A stretch of 64,000 nt of DNA from Ricinus communis (GCF_019578655.1 NC_063261.1:26825126-26889125); one strand, 5' to 3'. Positions 32,491-43,987 are shown, numbered from the stretch's first letter. Program-made: numbers and translations. Notes: generated by a model not told the origin, from the sequence alone.

Positions 32491-33483
32491 TTACAAAATT
32501 TTTTCTATTTCTAGAATACCCAATATATGTTTTACATAATCTATACGAAAATGTTCAATTTTCATAAGATCCTCTTGACTCTTATTCAAAAGGTCCGATA
32601 ATGTATGTATATTAGATCTTTTGAGGCAATTATAGATCTTAGGAGTCAATTCTGATTGGTCAATAAAAACATATTTTAATGTTATTTCGTTTTGATTTTT
32701 TCTTAATTTAGTCAACCTATCATAAAAGGTAAAAAGAGGTAAAGTAACCTTGTCTTGATTTTTTTCTAAATGGAAGTTTTCTTCTTCTGCATGTAGAAAA
32801 GGAATAAATAAATCAATCAAATTCTGGGAGGCTTCATGAAGTGCTTCTTTAGGAGTTAAACTCCCATTTGTCCATATTTCGAGAAAAAGTATCTCTTGCT
32901 TTTTATTCGCATTTCCATAAGAATGAATACTGTGATTCGCATTTCGAACAGGTATAAATACAGCATCTATAGGATAACTTCCATCGTGAAAGTTATTTGT
33001 CGGTTTTATACGATAGCCGCAATTTCTCTCGATTTGTAATCCAATACACAAATCAATTGGTTCCATTAGGCTAGCGATATGCTGTGTATTATCAATGATT
33101 TCTACAAAAGGCGGTAAAATGATGTCTTGAGCAGTTATATATCCAGGACCCTTGACACAAATAGACGCGTCACAAGTTCCATACAAATTACTTCTCAATA
33201 AAATTTCTTTCAAATTCATTAAAATTTCATGTATTGATTCTTGAATACCTGCTATAGTCGAGAATTCGTGTGGTATTTTCTCAGATTTTGCACGTGTGAT
33301 ACATGTTCCTTCGATTTCTCCAAGCAAAGCTCTTCGTGTCGCAATGCCTATTGTGTCGGCTTGGCCTTTCATAAGTGGTGACAGAATAAAGCGTCCATAA
33401 AAAAGACGCTTATTATCAGTTCTTGATTCAACACATTTACACTACAGTGTTCGAGTAGATATTGTTACTTTCTCTCGAATCAT
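32491..33483 (-). pseudogene. rpoA: rpoA (plastid RNA polymerase alpha), single stop
   Basis: Alpha subunit of the plastid-encoded RNA polymerase. From ATG 33481-33483 to the stop at 32491 there are 330 codons in one frame, near the usual 330-340. A TAG at 33442-33444 (codon 14, inferred CAG) is the only break. The N-terminal dimerisation domain ([34 protein letters not shown]) and the C-terminal helix-hairpin region ([12 protein letters not shown]) are all readable. The remaining 293-codon frame from an internal ATG at 33370-33372 is the longest open frame in the window. Confidence 0.93.
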
Positions 33484-33548
33484 AATAATATTGAAATCAT
33501 TGAATTATTTATTTCTCTTGTCTCTTGAAATCTCTTCAATATTTATAT

Positions 33549-33965
33549 TTACACACGCCTTCTTTTAGGGGGCCTACAACCATTATGTGCCATAGGGGTT
33601 ACATCCCGGACGAAGCTTAATAATATACCACTTCTACGAATAGCTCTTAATGCTGCATCTCGCCCGAGACCAGGACCTTTTATCATGACTTCTGCCCGTT
33701 GCATACCTTGATCCACTATTGTTCGAATAGCATTTCTTGCTGCAGTTTGAGCTGCAAATGGCATTCCTCTTCTTGTGCCCCTGAATCCACAAGTGCCGAC
33801 GGAGGACCAAGAAATCACTCAACCCCGTACATCTGTAATGGTCATATTAGTATTGTTGAAACTTGCTTGAACATAAATAACTCCTTTTGGTATTTTATGC
33901 GCACTCTTACGTGAACCAATACGTCCATTCCTACGTGAACCATTTCTTGGTAAAGGTTTTGCCAT
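33549..33965 (-). pseudogene. rps11: rps11 (ribosomal protein uS11), single stop
   Basis: 30S ribosomal protein uS11. Normal span of 138 codons plus stop (ATG 33963-33965 to TAA 33549-33551) with no net indel. TGA at 33819-33821 replaces the Arg before VISWSS. The C-terminal RNA-binding tail ([11 protein letters not shown]) is intact. Confidence 0.93.
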
Positions 33966-34097
33966 ATTTTATTATCTCATAAATATAAGTCAGAGGTCTA
34001 TGGATATATCCATTTCATGTCAAAATAGATCCTTTTTTTATTTATACATTTTTTTATTTGTACATCAAATCCTTTAGAGCATTTTTGCTTAGCAAGA

Positions 34098-34211
34098 TTA
34101 TCCTTGTCTTTGTTTATGTCTCGGGTTAAAGCAAATTACTATAATTCGCTCCCGTCTACGTATCAGTCGACATTTTTCACAAATTTTATAAACAGAAGCT
34201 CTTATTTTCAT
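34098..34211 (-). CDS. rpl36: rpl36 (ribosomal protein bL36), open frame
   Basis: A complete 37-codon frame (ATG 34209-34211, TAA 34098-34100) with the zinc-ribbon residues CEKC, a later Cys and the His of PRHKQRQG. Two substitutions at conserved sites are seen (Arg to Tyr at position 8, Ser to Phe near the third Cys). No stop or frameshift. Confidence 0.9.
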   Translation of the reverse strand: MKIRASVYKICEKCRLIRRRERIIVICFNPRHKQRQG

Positions 34212-34359
34212 ATTTGCCGTCCCTTAAATTTTGAATATACATACTTTTTTGAAGAAAATAAGTTTCTTTAAACTTTGAAATCACGAATTGTATCCTTTAA
34301 AAGTGATGAAAGTGAAAGGACTTTTTAAGTTGAAAAAAAAAACTGACTAATCATTCAAA

Positions 34360-34584
34360 TCTTTATTTGTTACGGAGTCTATAAATTAGAAGTGCTCTGG
34401 TCAAATTCTAAATACTTAACACTATTTCTGAGCAGTATAGGTATAAAAAAACCTATGTTGGATCCTTCCTGAAGCATAACCTAAAACCAGATCTTCATTA
34501 TCTAAAGGAACTTGGAACATACTATAGAAAAAGTTATTTAGAAATTTAACCTTCCCAAATTGAATCCATTTTTTGTTCTTTCAT
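34360..34584 (-). pseudogene. infA: infA (initiation factor IF-1), degraded
   Basis: Remnant of plastid initiation factor 1. It begins MKEQK at 34582-34584 and soon hits a stop. The segment around LDNEDLVLGYASGRIQ (about 34450-34510) and the final RNK-like end are recognisable in different frames. infA is already a pseudogene in many eudicot plastomes, so it may have been dead before transfer. Confidence 0.78.
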
Positions 34585-34702
34585 TCCATCTAAAATCCCC
34601 TTCAAGTATCAGTTAATGTAAGAGGAATGATATTAGAAACCTCTTCTTTCTCTTTTTTTTTCACAAATAAGAAGTTGGGATACAATTCGGATATCCGAAA
34701 GA

Positions 34703-35107
34703 TTACCATATATAACACAAGATTTCTCCACCGATTCTTTCTAGTCGAGCTTCTCGGTCGGTCATTATACCCCGAGAAGTAGAAAGAATTACAATACCCA
34801 TCCCGCCCAAAATTCTAAGAATTTTTTAATAGTTAGAATAGATTCGTAGACCAGGTCGGCTAATCCGTTTTAAATTTAGACTAGTTCTATAGGGTCCCTT
34901 CCTCTTCCTTCTATGTCGTAGGGTTAAAACCAAAAAAAAATTGTTGCCTTCCTAGTGTTTCCTGACATTTTCAATAAAACCTTCTCGTAAAAGTATTTTA
35001 ATAATTTTTTCAGTGATGTTAGTGAATGCTATTCGAATGGTTCCTTTTCTATTCATGTCAGCATTTCGTATAGAGGGTATTATCTCAGTAATAGGATCCC
35101 TGCCCAT
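34703..35107 (-). pseudogene. rps8: rps8 (ribosomal protein uS8), two stops
   Basis: 30S ribosomal protein uS8. Full 134-codon span from ATG 35105-35107 to TAA 34703-34705 with no net indel. Two Gln codons read as stops, TAG after VRKH near 34956 and TAA after YSNY near 34826. The C-terminal [13 protein letters not shown] rRNA-binding motif is intact. Confidence 0.9.
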
Positions 35108-35377
35108 GATAAACTAAATTTTTTATTTCTCTCTAGTTTTGATATAATCAACATACTTTTTTTTCTTTTTTTTCTTTTTTTTGAATTACTTATTTTATTA
35201 AAGGTATATGCGTGAAACACAATTTACTAATGAAATTCTATTTCATTTTTATTCAAATACTATAACTATACAATAAAAACTATATAAAAATACTATAACT
35301 ATATACTAGAACTCAGATCATAGTCTCATCTTAATTTTAAATGGTATTATCTTCTATTTTATTTAGAATTTTTTATT

Positions 35378-35744
35378 TTATAATACTTCAGGCGCTAATG
35401 AAACTATTTTAGTAAAATTTAACTGTCTCATTCTCGAGCGATTGCACCAAAAATTTGAGTTCCCTTTGGATTTCCTTCTTGATCAATGACAACTGTAGCA
35501 TTGTCATCATATCGTATTATCATACCGTTATCACATTTGAGTTCTTTACAAGTACGTACAATTACAGTTTTGATTACTTCTGATCTTTCTAGAGGTGAAT
35601 TTGATGCCGCTTCCTTGATCACAGCAACAATAACGTCACCAATATGAGCATATTGGTATTACTAGTCCCTATGATTCGAATAGACATTAATTCTCGGGCT
35701 CCGCTATTATCTGCTACATTCAAATGGGTCTGATATTGGATCAT
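35378..35744 (-). pseudogene. rpl14: rpl14 (ribosomal protein uL14), frameshifted
   Basis: 50S ribosomal protein uL14. It starts at ATG 35742-35744 ([19 protein letters not shown]). The frame shifts near 35660 at the conserved NRRYAHIGD site and again near 35427 before the C-terminal RQLNF. The middle (35428-35622, [16 protein letters not shown]...) is open. The expected stop is TAA 35378-35380. Confidence 0.9.
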
Positions 35745-35895
35745 ATCATTTCTTTTATCTGTTATTTTAATGCAAAGGAAAAAAAGATATATTGTTTGTC
35801 CAAAACAAAAAAAAACTTTCGATTTATTTTAGCACCCCAAAACAAAAGTCTTTTTCCTTTAGTTCTATATTCATATCCCGAAATGTTCTATATTC

Positions 35896-36368
35896 CTATC
35901 CCGAAATAATGAATTGAGTTCGTATAGGCATTTTTTATGCTGCTATTAAAATAGCCCTTCTTGCTATGTTTTCTGCTACTCCACTCATTTCATAAAGTAT
36001 TCTACCTGGTTTAATGACAGCCACCCAATATTCAAGAGATCCTTTCCCCGAACCCATACGTGTTTCAGTAGGTCTTAAAGTAACTGGTTTGTCAGGAAAT
36101 ATGTGTACCCATATTTGTCCACCGCAGCTTGCATTTCATGTCATTGCCCATCGTCCCGCTTCTATTTGTCTAGATGTAATCCAAGCGGGTTCAAGTGCCT
36201 GAAGAGCATATTTGCCGAAACAAATACGATTACCTTGAAAAGCTATTCCTTTCATTCTTCCTCTATATTATTTACAGAATCGGGTTCTTTTTGGGTTATA
36301 GTTGATGGTTGTTTCTCAATTCCATCTCTACTACAGAACCGGACATGAGAGTTTCTTCTCATCCAGCT
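35896..36368 (-). pseudogene. rpl16: rpl16 exon 2 and 3' end of its intron
   Basis: 50S ribosomal protein uL16. Exon 2 runs from about 36295 to TAG 35896-35898. The conserved [25 protein letters not shown] region and the [14 protein letters not shown] motif are readable. Stops lie near the exon start (Gln read as TAA) and in the middle (Arg read as TGA near 36141). The group II intron continues from 36296 and is interrupted at 36368 by a 5.8-kb element (36369-42165). The rest of the gene is at 42166-43153. Confidence 0.92.
36364..36368. repeat. target-site duplication CAGCT, left copy
   Basis: CAGCT at 36364-36368 is repeated at 42166-42170. Removing the element and one copy restores the rpl16 intron sequence expected from plastids (…CAGCTCCTCGCG). 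Confidence 0.85.
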
Positions 36369-37620
36369 TGTAATATCCAGAATTTTTATATATTTAATAA
36401 TGAGTTTTTATTTAAGTTAATTTTAGCTTTATTTTTATTTGGTTTAATTTGAAATGATTTAATGGAAATTTTAATATTAGTCAATTGAATGAGTTATTTT
36501 TCTATACCCAATTAGTTTGAAATTTTAAGATATTAATCAAGTAAATTACTTGAAGGGTAAATTATATTTTTAGTTATTCTAATTTTTTCCCAATGTATAT
36601 GTAATATATATAAATAAAATCATATATTGGAAAATTATGGTAGAAATTGTAAAGGATGCTTTTATAAAATAATTTTGGGGAGATTGGTATTTTAATTAAC
36701 TAGTGGTATTAAATTTTAAGTTGGAAAATATTTAGCAAATTGATTATTTAAATTAATTATGCTTTTGTACTAAATTGAAAAAAAAAATTTTGGATGAGGA
36801 CTAAAAGGTATAATTTTATTAAATATGGATTTTAATGGAAATTTAGATGTTTGGTATTTTTGTAAATAAAAATATGTCGGCCAAGGGTGTTTAGGTAATT
36901 ATGTATTTTCACTAATTCTTTTTGGCCCAAATTAAGTAGTTAGGGGCTTAATTGAAAGGCTAAAGAAACGTTTAAGGGTTAATTGAAAATTTTGCAGGTC
37001 AAAATTGCAAGTAATTAAGAAAGTTGAGGGACCAAATTGTAATAATGAAACGTTCAGGGGCCTGATGTGGATATGGAAGGAAAAAGAAAGAAGAAAAAGA
37101 AGAAAGGAAGAGGAGAGAATTATCGGGAGAGAGAAAAGGCATGGCGTGGCAACCGCGCGAGGGGCTAGCGCGATCGGCGAGAGTGTGCGTGAGGTGGCAG
37201 CGGTTTTCTCGCTACCGTTCTGGCCATTTCCGGCATCCGTTGGCTGCGATCTCAGTCTCAAATTGACTGGTAAGTTAAAGGCTTCCTTTCGCGGTGGCTT
37301 TGGTGAGGAGGAGTTCGGTAGGTGGCGGTGAGCTCATGAGGATGGACGATCGGAGGACATATTTCGACTCTCCTCAGCTCAAGCTTCACAATGGCATCGG
37401 TTTCGTGGCGATCGGACTTCGTTTGCGAATCGACGGCCGAGATCATCCGAAAATTCTCTCCGGATGATCGGGAGTCAGATCCAAAAATCGAAAGCGGGGA
37501 TCATTGTCAATGCGTCGTTTCTAGTCCGATGGTGTGTTCGGATCGTCGATCGGACTCCAGCGGCTAGAGGCGAGTCGACCGAGCGATCAAGCGTCTTGGT
37601 AATTTTCTCTGGCCTATTAA
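36369..37620 (+). repeat. segment A (first copy)
   Basis: An AT-rich first half, then a GA- and GC-rich part (about 37070-37600) ending at GGCCTATTAA. It is repeated with scattered indels as A' at 37621. Matching landmarks include the opening ATATATTTAATAATGAG, the AGTTGAGGGACCAAATTG stretch (37020 and 38151) and a GATCGTCGATCGGACTCCA stretch (37541 and 38680). Confidence 0.85.
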
Positions 37621-38752
37621 TGTAACACCCGAAATTTTTATATATTTAATAATGAGTTTTTATTTAAGTTAATTTTAGCTTCATTATTATTGGGTTTAAT
37701 TTGAAATGATTATATTTTGGTTATTCAAATTTTTTTTCCAAATGCATATTTATATAAGTAAAATTATATAATTAAAAAATTTTGGTAGAATTGTAAAGGA
37801 TGTTTATAAAAGAATTTTGGAAAAATTGGTATTATAATTGATTAGTAGTATTAAATTTTAAGTTGGAAATTGATTATTTAATTTAATTGTGTGTTAGGAC
37901 TAAATTGGAAATTTATTTTGGAATAAGGATTGAAAGTATAATTTTATTTTTTATGAGGGTTTAATGGAAATTTGTGAGTTTGGTATTTTTGTAAATAAAT
38001 ATGTCGGTCAGGGGTATTTGTGTAATTGTGTATTTTCAGTAATTCTAATTTGGCCCAAATTAAATAGTTAAGGGCTTAATTGAAAGGCTAAAAAGAAGTT
38101 TGGGGGTCAAATTGGAATTCTGCGGGATGAAATTGTAAGTAATTAAGAAAGTTGAGGGACCAAATTGCAATAAGGAAAAGTTCGGGGGCCTAATGTCGAT
38201 ATTGAAAGGAATGGAAGTCGGGGAAGAAGAAGGGAGGAAGAGAGATGTCGGGGGAGAGAGAGGAGCGCGCGGAGGAAGGAGTCGGGCCGCCTCGTGCCAG
38301 GGGCTGGCCGGTTGACCAGCGAGGAGGAAGATGAAGCTTCCGTCTTGGCGCTTCCGGCTTGGTCGCCGATCTTGCGCCGATCGACTCCTCTCGGCCCTCG
38401 GCTTTGTTTTGGCGGCCGGAAGATCCGGTGGAGAGAGAAAGTAGGGGCAGCCGCATTTTTCCCATGATGTCTCGACCGGAGGATGGACGATCGGAGGACG
38501 TATCCCGACTCTCCTCAGCTCAAGCTTCGCGATGGCACTGGTTTCGTGGCGATCGGGCTTCGTTTGCGAATCGACGGCCGTGATCGTCCGCAAATTTTTC
38601 CGGACGATCGGGTGTCGGATCGGAAAATCGGAAGCAAGAATCGTCTTCAGCGCGTCGTTGTGAGTCCGATGGTGTGTTCGGATCGTCGATCGGACTCCAT
38701 TGGTAGTCGACCGAGCGATCGAGCGTCTCGGTAATATTTCTTTGGCCCGTTA
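37621..38752 (+). repeat. segment A' (second copy)
   Basis: Second tandem copy of segment A, beginning TGTAACACCC and ending GGCCCGTTAA. It is about 120 bp shorter than A through internal deletions. It contains a 177-codon minus-strand frame (38060-38593), Pro/Ser-rich, which I judge non-coding. Confidence 0.85.
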
Positions 38753-40335
38753 ATTTTAGAAATCCTTTGATTTTAATTTGTGTCTATTGGATTATATTGA
38801 GTATTTGATGATATTTGTGAGTCATAAATAATTGTCTGTCAGTTTGCTTGCCTTGTGTTTTGTGCTGTGTGGCGGAGTCGGGAAATAGTGAAGTTTGGGA
38901 CCCGACTCCCGTTGTTTAAATTGTTGGATATTTGGAGTGTTTTTTTGGCAGGTCCTGGACCCATTTTTACGGGGGGTAATGTTCGTGTTGTAGGGGAGGT
39001 TCTGCCGGATTTTCGGTAGAATTCTCCCGAGTCGAGATTCTTAGACAGTCAGTCCTAGGAGTCTAGACCTAGGATTAATGATCGATTGTCTCAGCGTATT
39101 GATAAATTGTTTTCCGTGATTAGATGATCTGTCTGTTCGGCTCGCTCCAACTGAGGCACCGGAGCAGAGCTAGGAGGTCGCCAAACCTGTGAGTTAAAGT
39201 CATTTAATCATTGCACTATTGCTAAGTCTGATTTTAATATGCTATTTTGGAAGTTTATGTTTAACATGGTTACTAATATCTCAACGTAATTAATTTTACT
39301 GGATTATTAATTATTGAAGATAATATAAATATTATTATTAGTAATGTTATAATAATATCAAATATTTTCAGTTTTCCACATGAGTTGCATGATGTCTTAC
39401 TTTAAAATTGTTAATCGTTATTTTGATATAGTTGAATGACTTCTTTAGACAATAATATTTATTAAATGTGGTGATTGCGATTTGGGAAACGTGGCTTGTA
39501 GAACATGCCACTGATGGGTTACATCGGATCAAGGCGACCGGTAATGATCATGGACATGTAATAAGATATTTATGGGTTTGCCCTGGTCGAGCATGGCTCT
39601 CGGGGCGGCTTATTTGGATACTTAAGTGACCGGTGGAGGTAAGGTCCCTGGTCGAGCATTGCTCTCGGGCCTTATTGGATTAAGAGAGCCGAATGGCTAC
39701 TAGATTTTGGGGTTTAGGGTTCTACCGAGCCACTCGTCCCGTGAAAAGTAAAAATATTTTTTATTTATTCATTTATTAATTTATTGTGGTATGATTATAA
39801 TATGGATTGTATTTACGTGCATGGTTGATATTTTGATTCGAATGATTAATATTTTATGTGAAGGAAATAGTAGGGTATGATTATAGTATGGTTTGATATA
39901 CCGATTTGAAAAATCTATGTTTTCCGAGAAGAAGCAATAGTCCCCGGATTATTTGATTTTAACTCACTCTCGACCGGCGGTCTCATTTTTATTTTTCGGA
40001 TTAATCATAGTCCTCTCGACTCTTATTCAAGAATCCGACTCCTTCATCATCGGGTGATGTATTTGATTTGGTATGTAAATTGGTAAATCTTAGATTCTCC
40101 GCGGTGAGTAATAGTAGATGTATCAGTTTGTAAATTTTCGAGTTTGAGTCTCGCCTAGTTTTTCCCAAGGCATCAAGTATTTATGTAGAATGTAGCTGTT
40201 AAGATAAATTATGGCTTTAATAATATTAATTTGAGATGAGATTTGTTTAAATCAGTGAGTGTCAGGCTTACTACGGGTTTCGGTGGCCTTAAGCTTACCC
40301 ATTCCTAGTGTCCACTGTGGGGTAGCGATGTTTAA
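38753..40335 (+). repeat. segment C (first copy)
   Basis: AT-rich segment starting TTTTAGAAATCC. Landmarks shared with C' include GTGTCTATTG, GGAGTCGGGAAAT, GTCCTGGACCC, the GTAGAATTCTCCCGAGTCGA stretch, TAATGATCATGGACA and GTGTCAGGCTTACTACGGG. It has two copies of the GGTCGAGCAT unit that is amplified in C'. Confidence 0.85.
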
Positions 40336-42165
40336 TTTTGGAATTCTTAGTGTAATTGTGTGTCTATTGATTGTGTTGAGTATTAGATGATATTTATGAG
40401 TCAAAAATAATTGTCTGTCGATTTGCCTGCCTCGTGATTTTTGTGCTCTGTGGTGGAGTCGGGAAATTAGTGAAGTCTTGAGGACCCGACTCCCGTTGTG
40501 TAAAATTGTTGGATATTTCTAGTGTTTTTCTGGCAGGTCCTGGACCCGTTTTATGTGGGGTAAATGTCCATGTTGTAGGGGAGGTTCTGCTAGATTTTCG
40601 GTAGAATTCTCCCGAGTCGAGATTCTTAGACAGTCAGTCCTAGGAATCTAGACCTAAGGTCAATTGTAATTATTCAACATAATTGATAAATTATTTTCCA
40701 TAATTAGATGATCTGTCTGTTCGGCTCGCTCCAACCGAGGCACCGGAGCAAAGCTAGGAGGTCGCTCAATTCTGTGAGCTAAAGTCATTTAATCATTGCA
40801 CTATTGCTAAGTCTAATTTTAATATGCTATTTTAGAATTTATGCTTAATATGATTATTAGTATCGCAATATAAATGATTTCACTTGATTATTAATTATTG
40901 AAAATAATATAAATATTATTATTAGTAATATTATGATAATACAAACGTTATTATTTTTTTCCTCACGAATTGCATGTTGCTTTACCCTAAATCTTTAATC
41001 TTTACTTCGATATATGTTGGATGATTTCATTAGACAATGATATTTATTAAATGTGATGATTGCGATTTGGGAAATATGGCCTTGTAGAATATGCCGCCTG
41101 ATGGGTTACATCAGGACCGCGTGCGCACCGGTAATGATCATGGACAGGTAATAAGATTATTATGAGTTTAGCATGGCTCTCTGGGCTGATTTGAGGAAAT
41201 CGCCGGAGGTAAGGTCCCTGGTCGAGCATTGCTCTCTGGGCGCCAGCTTATTTGGATACTTAAGTGACCAGACTTGAGGTAAGGTCCCTGGTTGAGCATT
41301 GCTCTCTGGGCGCCAGTCTTATTGGAATAAGAGGGCTGAAAGGCTTAGGCAGATAGTGAATATTAAGTAACCGGACTGGAGTTAAGCACTCTGGTCGAGC
41401 TTCGCTCTCTAGGCGCCAATCCTATTGGAATGAGATGCCGGAGTAAAGGTCCTTGGTCGAGCATTGCTCTCTGGGCGCCGGCTTATTTGGATACTTAAGT
41501 GACCAAAGTGGAGGTAAGGTCTCTGGTCGAGCATTGCTCTCTGGGCGCCAGTCTTATTGGATTAAGAGAGCCAAAAGGCTACTAGAATTTGGGGTTAGGG
41601 TTCTACTGAGCTACTTGTCCTGTAAAAGTAAAAATATATTTTTATTTACTTATTTATTTAATAATTATGGTATGATTATATTATGATTGGTATTTATGTG
41701 TATGGTTGATATAGTGATTCGAATAATCTATATTTTCTGTGAAGAATGTAATAATCCCCAGATTATTTGATTTTAGCTCACTCTAGACGGTCGATCCATT
41801 TATTTATTTTTGATTCGGTGACGCTTGTATTCCTGCTACTCTTACTCAATAACCCGACTTCTTCATCATCGGGTGGTGTTTGGTTTGGTATGTCAAATTG
41901 TAAAAATCTTAGATTCTCCGCAGTAGTAATAGTAGATGTATCAGTTGTAAATTTTTTTCTGAGATTCGGGTCTCGCCTAGTTCTTCTGGCAGACCGATTT
42001 AATTGTGTAAAATTTAATGTTACTGTAAATTATGGCATTAATAATAGTGAAAGTTGAGATGAGATTTGTTTGAGTTGTGAGTGTCAGGCTTACTACGGGA
42101 TTTGGTGGCCTTACGCCTATCCATTCCCTAATGCCGGTCACGGGCCCACGGATGGGGTCGTGACA
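40336..42165 (+). repeat. segment C' (second copy)
   Basis: Second tandem copy of C, about 250 bp longer. The extra length is mainly an amplified short tandem array at 41165-41575. It ends with the element terminus GGGGTCGTGACA. Confidence 0.85.
41165..41575 (+). repeat. short tandem array with GGTCGAGCATTGCTCTC core
   Basis: Six imperfect copies of a ~60-90-bp unit whose core is GGTAAGGTCCCTGGTCGAGC then ATTGCTCTCTGGGCGCC, followed by either CTTATTTGGATACTTAAGTG or CTTATTGGATTAAGAG. Only two diverged copies exist in segment C (39587-39690), so the array expanded after the C duplication or shrank in C. Confidence 0.85.
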
Positions 42166-42332
42166 CAGCTCCTCGCGAATGAAATGTATATACAAGTGTT
42201 TGATGAATAATATACTAAATTATGAGATTCTTTGAGATTTCACTTAATTTATTTAATTAATCTAATCTATTTCTAATATATTTATTAGATTATTTTCTAT
42301 TTTATTAGATTATTAGAATAGAAATAGAAATT

Positions 42333-42375
<43 letters not shown>

Positions 42376-43153
42376 TTATTTATTTATTATAATTATGATA
42401 TCAGATCGCTAAAATTTAGAAATCCAATAATCTAAAAAATTTCGCAGGCGAATATTTACTCTTTCAATATTTATTTTATTTGTTTTGTAGAGCTAATCCA
42501 CGATCCTTTAGAATAAATGGATTGTCTTTTGGTTCCTTTCGCTATCCTACTAATAAATCATTAAGATTTGTTTTCAATAAAATTTTATGTATTTACATAT
42601 TTGAATCGCTTCTCCTTTAATGGTTAGGTCTTAATTTTACAATGAAGCCTCTAATTTGATTTGTTCTTGAGTCAATCTTCTTAGTCTTTATTGGCTCGAG
42701 GCTCTTGATCTTTTGTTTTATGAATGAATTAGTTTCATTATAGATCAATTGGTATTGATTCTTTAGTATATTAGCCTTTATCTAATGATTCATAGACCTT
42801 ACATATCGGAATCATAGATCATTGATATTTTTTTCTCTCTTTCTTTCACCCTTCCATTTATCCGCATAATTTTTATTTTGATTTACAACTCCTAAACAAA
42901 TCATATTGGTTTTTCTTTTATTTTTTGTTTTGTTTGTGCAAAAAGGATTTTAATTGCTCCAATAATAAATAAAAATACAAGCAATATATCATATCTTGAA
43001 TGTTTCCTTGGATCTAGATAATGCAAAGCGATGAGTTGGTTATTAGTTGTATTTGGTTATTAGTTGTATATTTATACTTATTAGTTCATAGAATGAGTCA
43101 ATCCTTTTTTTTAATCCTGAACCTAAAAACCCAACGAGTCACACACTAAGCAT
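42166..43153 (-). pseudogene. rpl16: rpl16 intron 5' part and exon 1
   Basis: The remainder of the rpl16 group II intron follows the second CAGCT copy (42166-42170). It includes a (TA)n run at 42335-42370 and ends with the intron's GTGTG 5' boundary at 43140-43144. Exon 1 is the 9-bp ATGCTTAGT at 43145-43153. Together with 35896-36368 it is one plastid gene split by the element. Confidence 0.88.
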
Positions 43154-43321
43154 AGCAATTATATCAAATTATCAATTGAATTTTTTTATTTTATTCAACC
43201 CTATAGAAATATAATTTGAATTGATTCTCTCTTTTTTTAATAATAAAAAAAAGAATCAAAGAGTTTGTCATTTTTGTTTTATCAATAGATAGAATGTAAA
43301 GACAAGTCAAGTAAGGGTTTA

Positions 43322-43978
43322 TTATTTTTTGTCTAGAAATGTCCAAATTTTTATGCCTAATACCCCATAAATGGTTCTAACTGTATATGAACAATAATCA
43401 ATTTTAGCCCGAATGGTTTGTAGAGGAACCCTACCCTCTCTAATCCACTCGACGCGTGCAATTTCTTCTCCGTCAAGACGCCCCGCAATTTGTACTTGAA
43501 TTCCTTTTATATCCGCCTGTTCAGTTAATTCAATAGCTTTTTTCATTGCTTTGCGAAATGAAACTCTATTCTTTAATTGTCTGGCTATAAATTCTGCAAG
43601 AATATTAGGGTGCCCATAAGGGTTTGAAATTCTTGTAATAGCAATATTGAGTTTTAGATTCACACAATTTAGTTCTTTTTGTACATTTATCTGTAATTCC
43701 TCGATTCGTTTAGGTTTACTTTCTATTAATAATTTATTGAATCCCATATATATTATTACTTGAATCACATCAATTCTTTTTTGAATCTCTATACATGCAA
43801 TTCCCTCAACACTAGAAGATATTTTTGTATTGTTTTTTACATAATTCTTGATACAGTTTCTTATTTTTTGATTTTCTTGTAGACCCTCAGAGTAATTTTT
43901 TGGTTGAGCAAACCAAAGAGAATAATGACTTTGGGTTGTACCAAGTCGGAAACCAAGTGGATTTATTTTTTGTCCCAT
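43322..43978 (-). CDS. rps3: rps3 (ribosomal protein uS3), open frame
   Basis: A complete 218-codon frame, the usual plastid length, for uS3 of the 30S subunit, from [13 protein letters not shown] to the C-terminal KIWTFLDKK. The KH-type RNA-binding region and the C-terminal [20 protein letters not shown] motif are intact. It is the longest plastid gene here with no stop or frameshift. That may be chance survival or recent relaxation. Substitutions are visible (for example Cys in IEGIACIEI). Confidence 0.95.
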   Translation of the reverse strand: MGQKINPLGFRLGTTQSHYSLWFAQPKNYSEGLQENQKIRNCIKNYVKNNTKISSSVEGIACIEIQKRIDVIQVIIYMGFNKLLIESKPKRIEELQINVQKELNCVNLKLNIAITRISNPYGHPNILAEFIARQLKNRVSFRKAMKKAIELTEQADIKGIQVQIAGRLDGEEIARVEWIREGRVPLQTIRAKIDYCSYTVRTIYGVLGIKIWTFLDKK

Positions 43979-43987
43979 AATCTCCCA

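Larger units (their letters stand above)
36369..42165. mobile_element. TG...CA element in rpl16 intron, LTR-type, no recognisable coding
   Basis: A 5797-bp insertion beginning TGTAATATCC and ending GGGGTCGTGACA, flanked by the 5-bp duplication CAGCT. Termini and duplication are those of LTR retrotransposons or solo LTRs (the TGTAACACCC... start and GGGTCGTGACA end are common in plant Ty3-type LTRs). Internally it is A-A'-C-C': two tandem copies of a ~1.2-kb segment, then two of a ~1.6-1.8-kb segment. I find no gag, protease, reverse transcriptase or integrase, primer-binding site or flanking LTR pair. Best reading: a long solo LTR, or a non-autonomous derivative, with internal tandem duplications. 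Orientation is undetermined. Confidence 0.75.

Noticed and set aside
36932..37331. Overlapping plus and minus frames in segment A
   Set aside because: Both lie in purine-rich low-complexity sequence; neither is preserved in A'.
38060..38593. 177-codon minus-strand frame in segment A'
   Set aside because: Pro/Ser/Arg-rich, overlapped by other-frame ORFs, in a GC- and GA-rich repeat. Its counterpart in segment A is broken differently and resembles no known protein.
41165..41575. CRISPR-like array
   Set aside because: Units are contiguous, imperfect and of unequal length, without spacers of constant size, in plant repetitive DNA.
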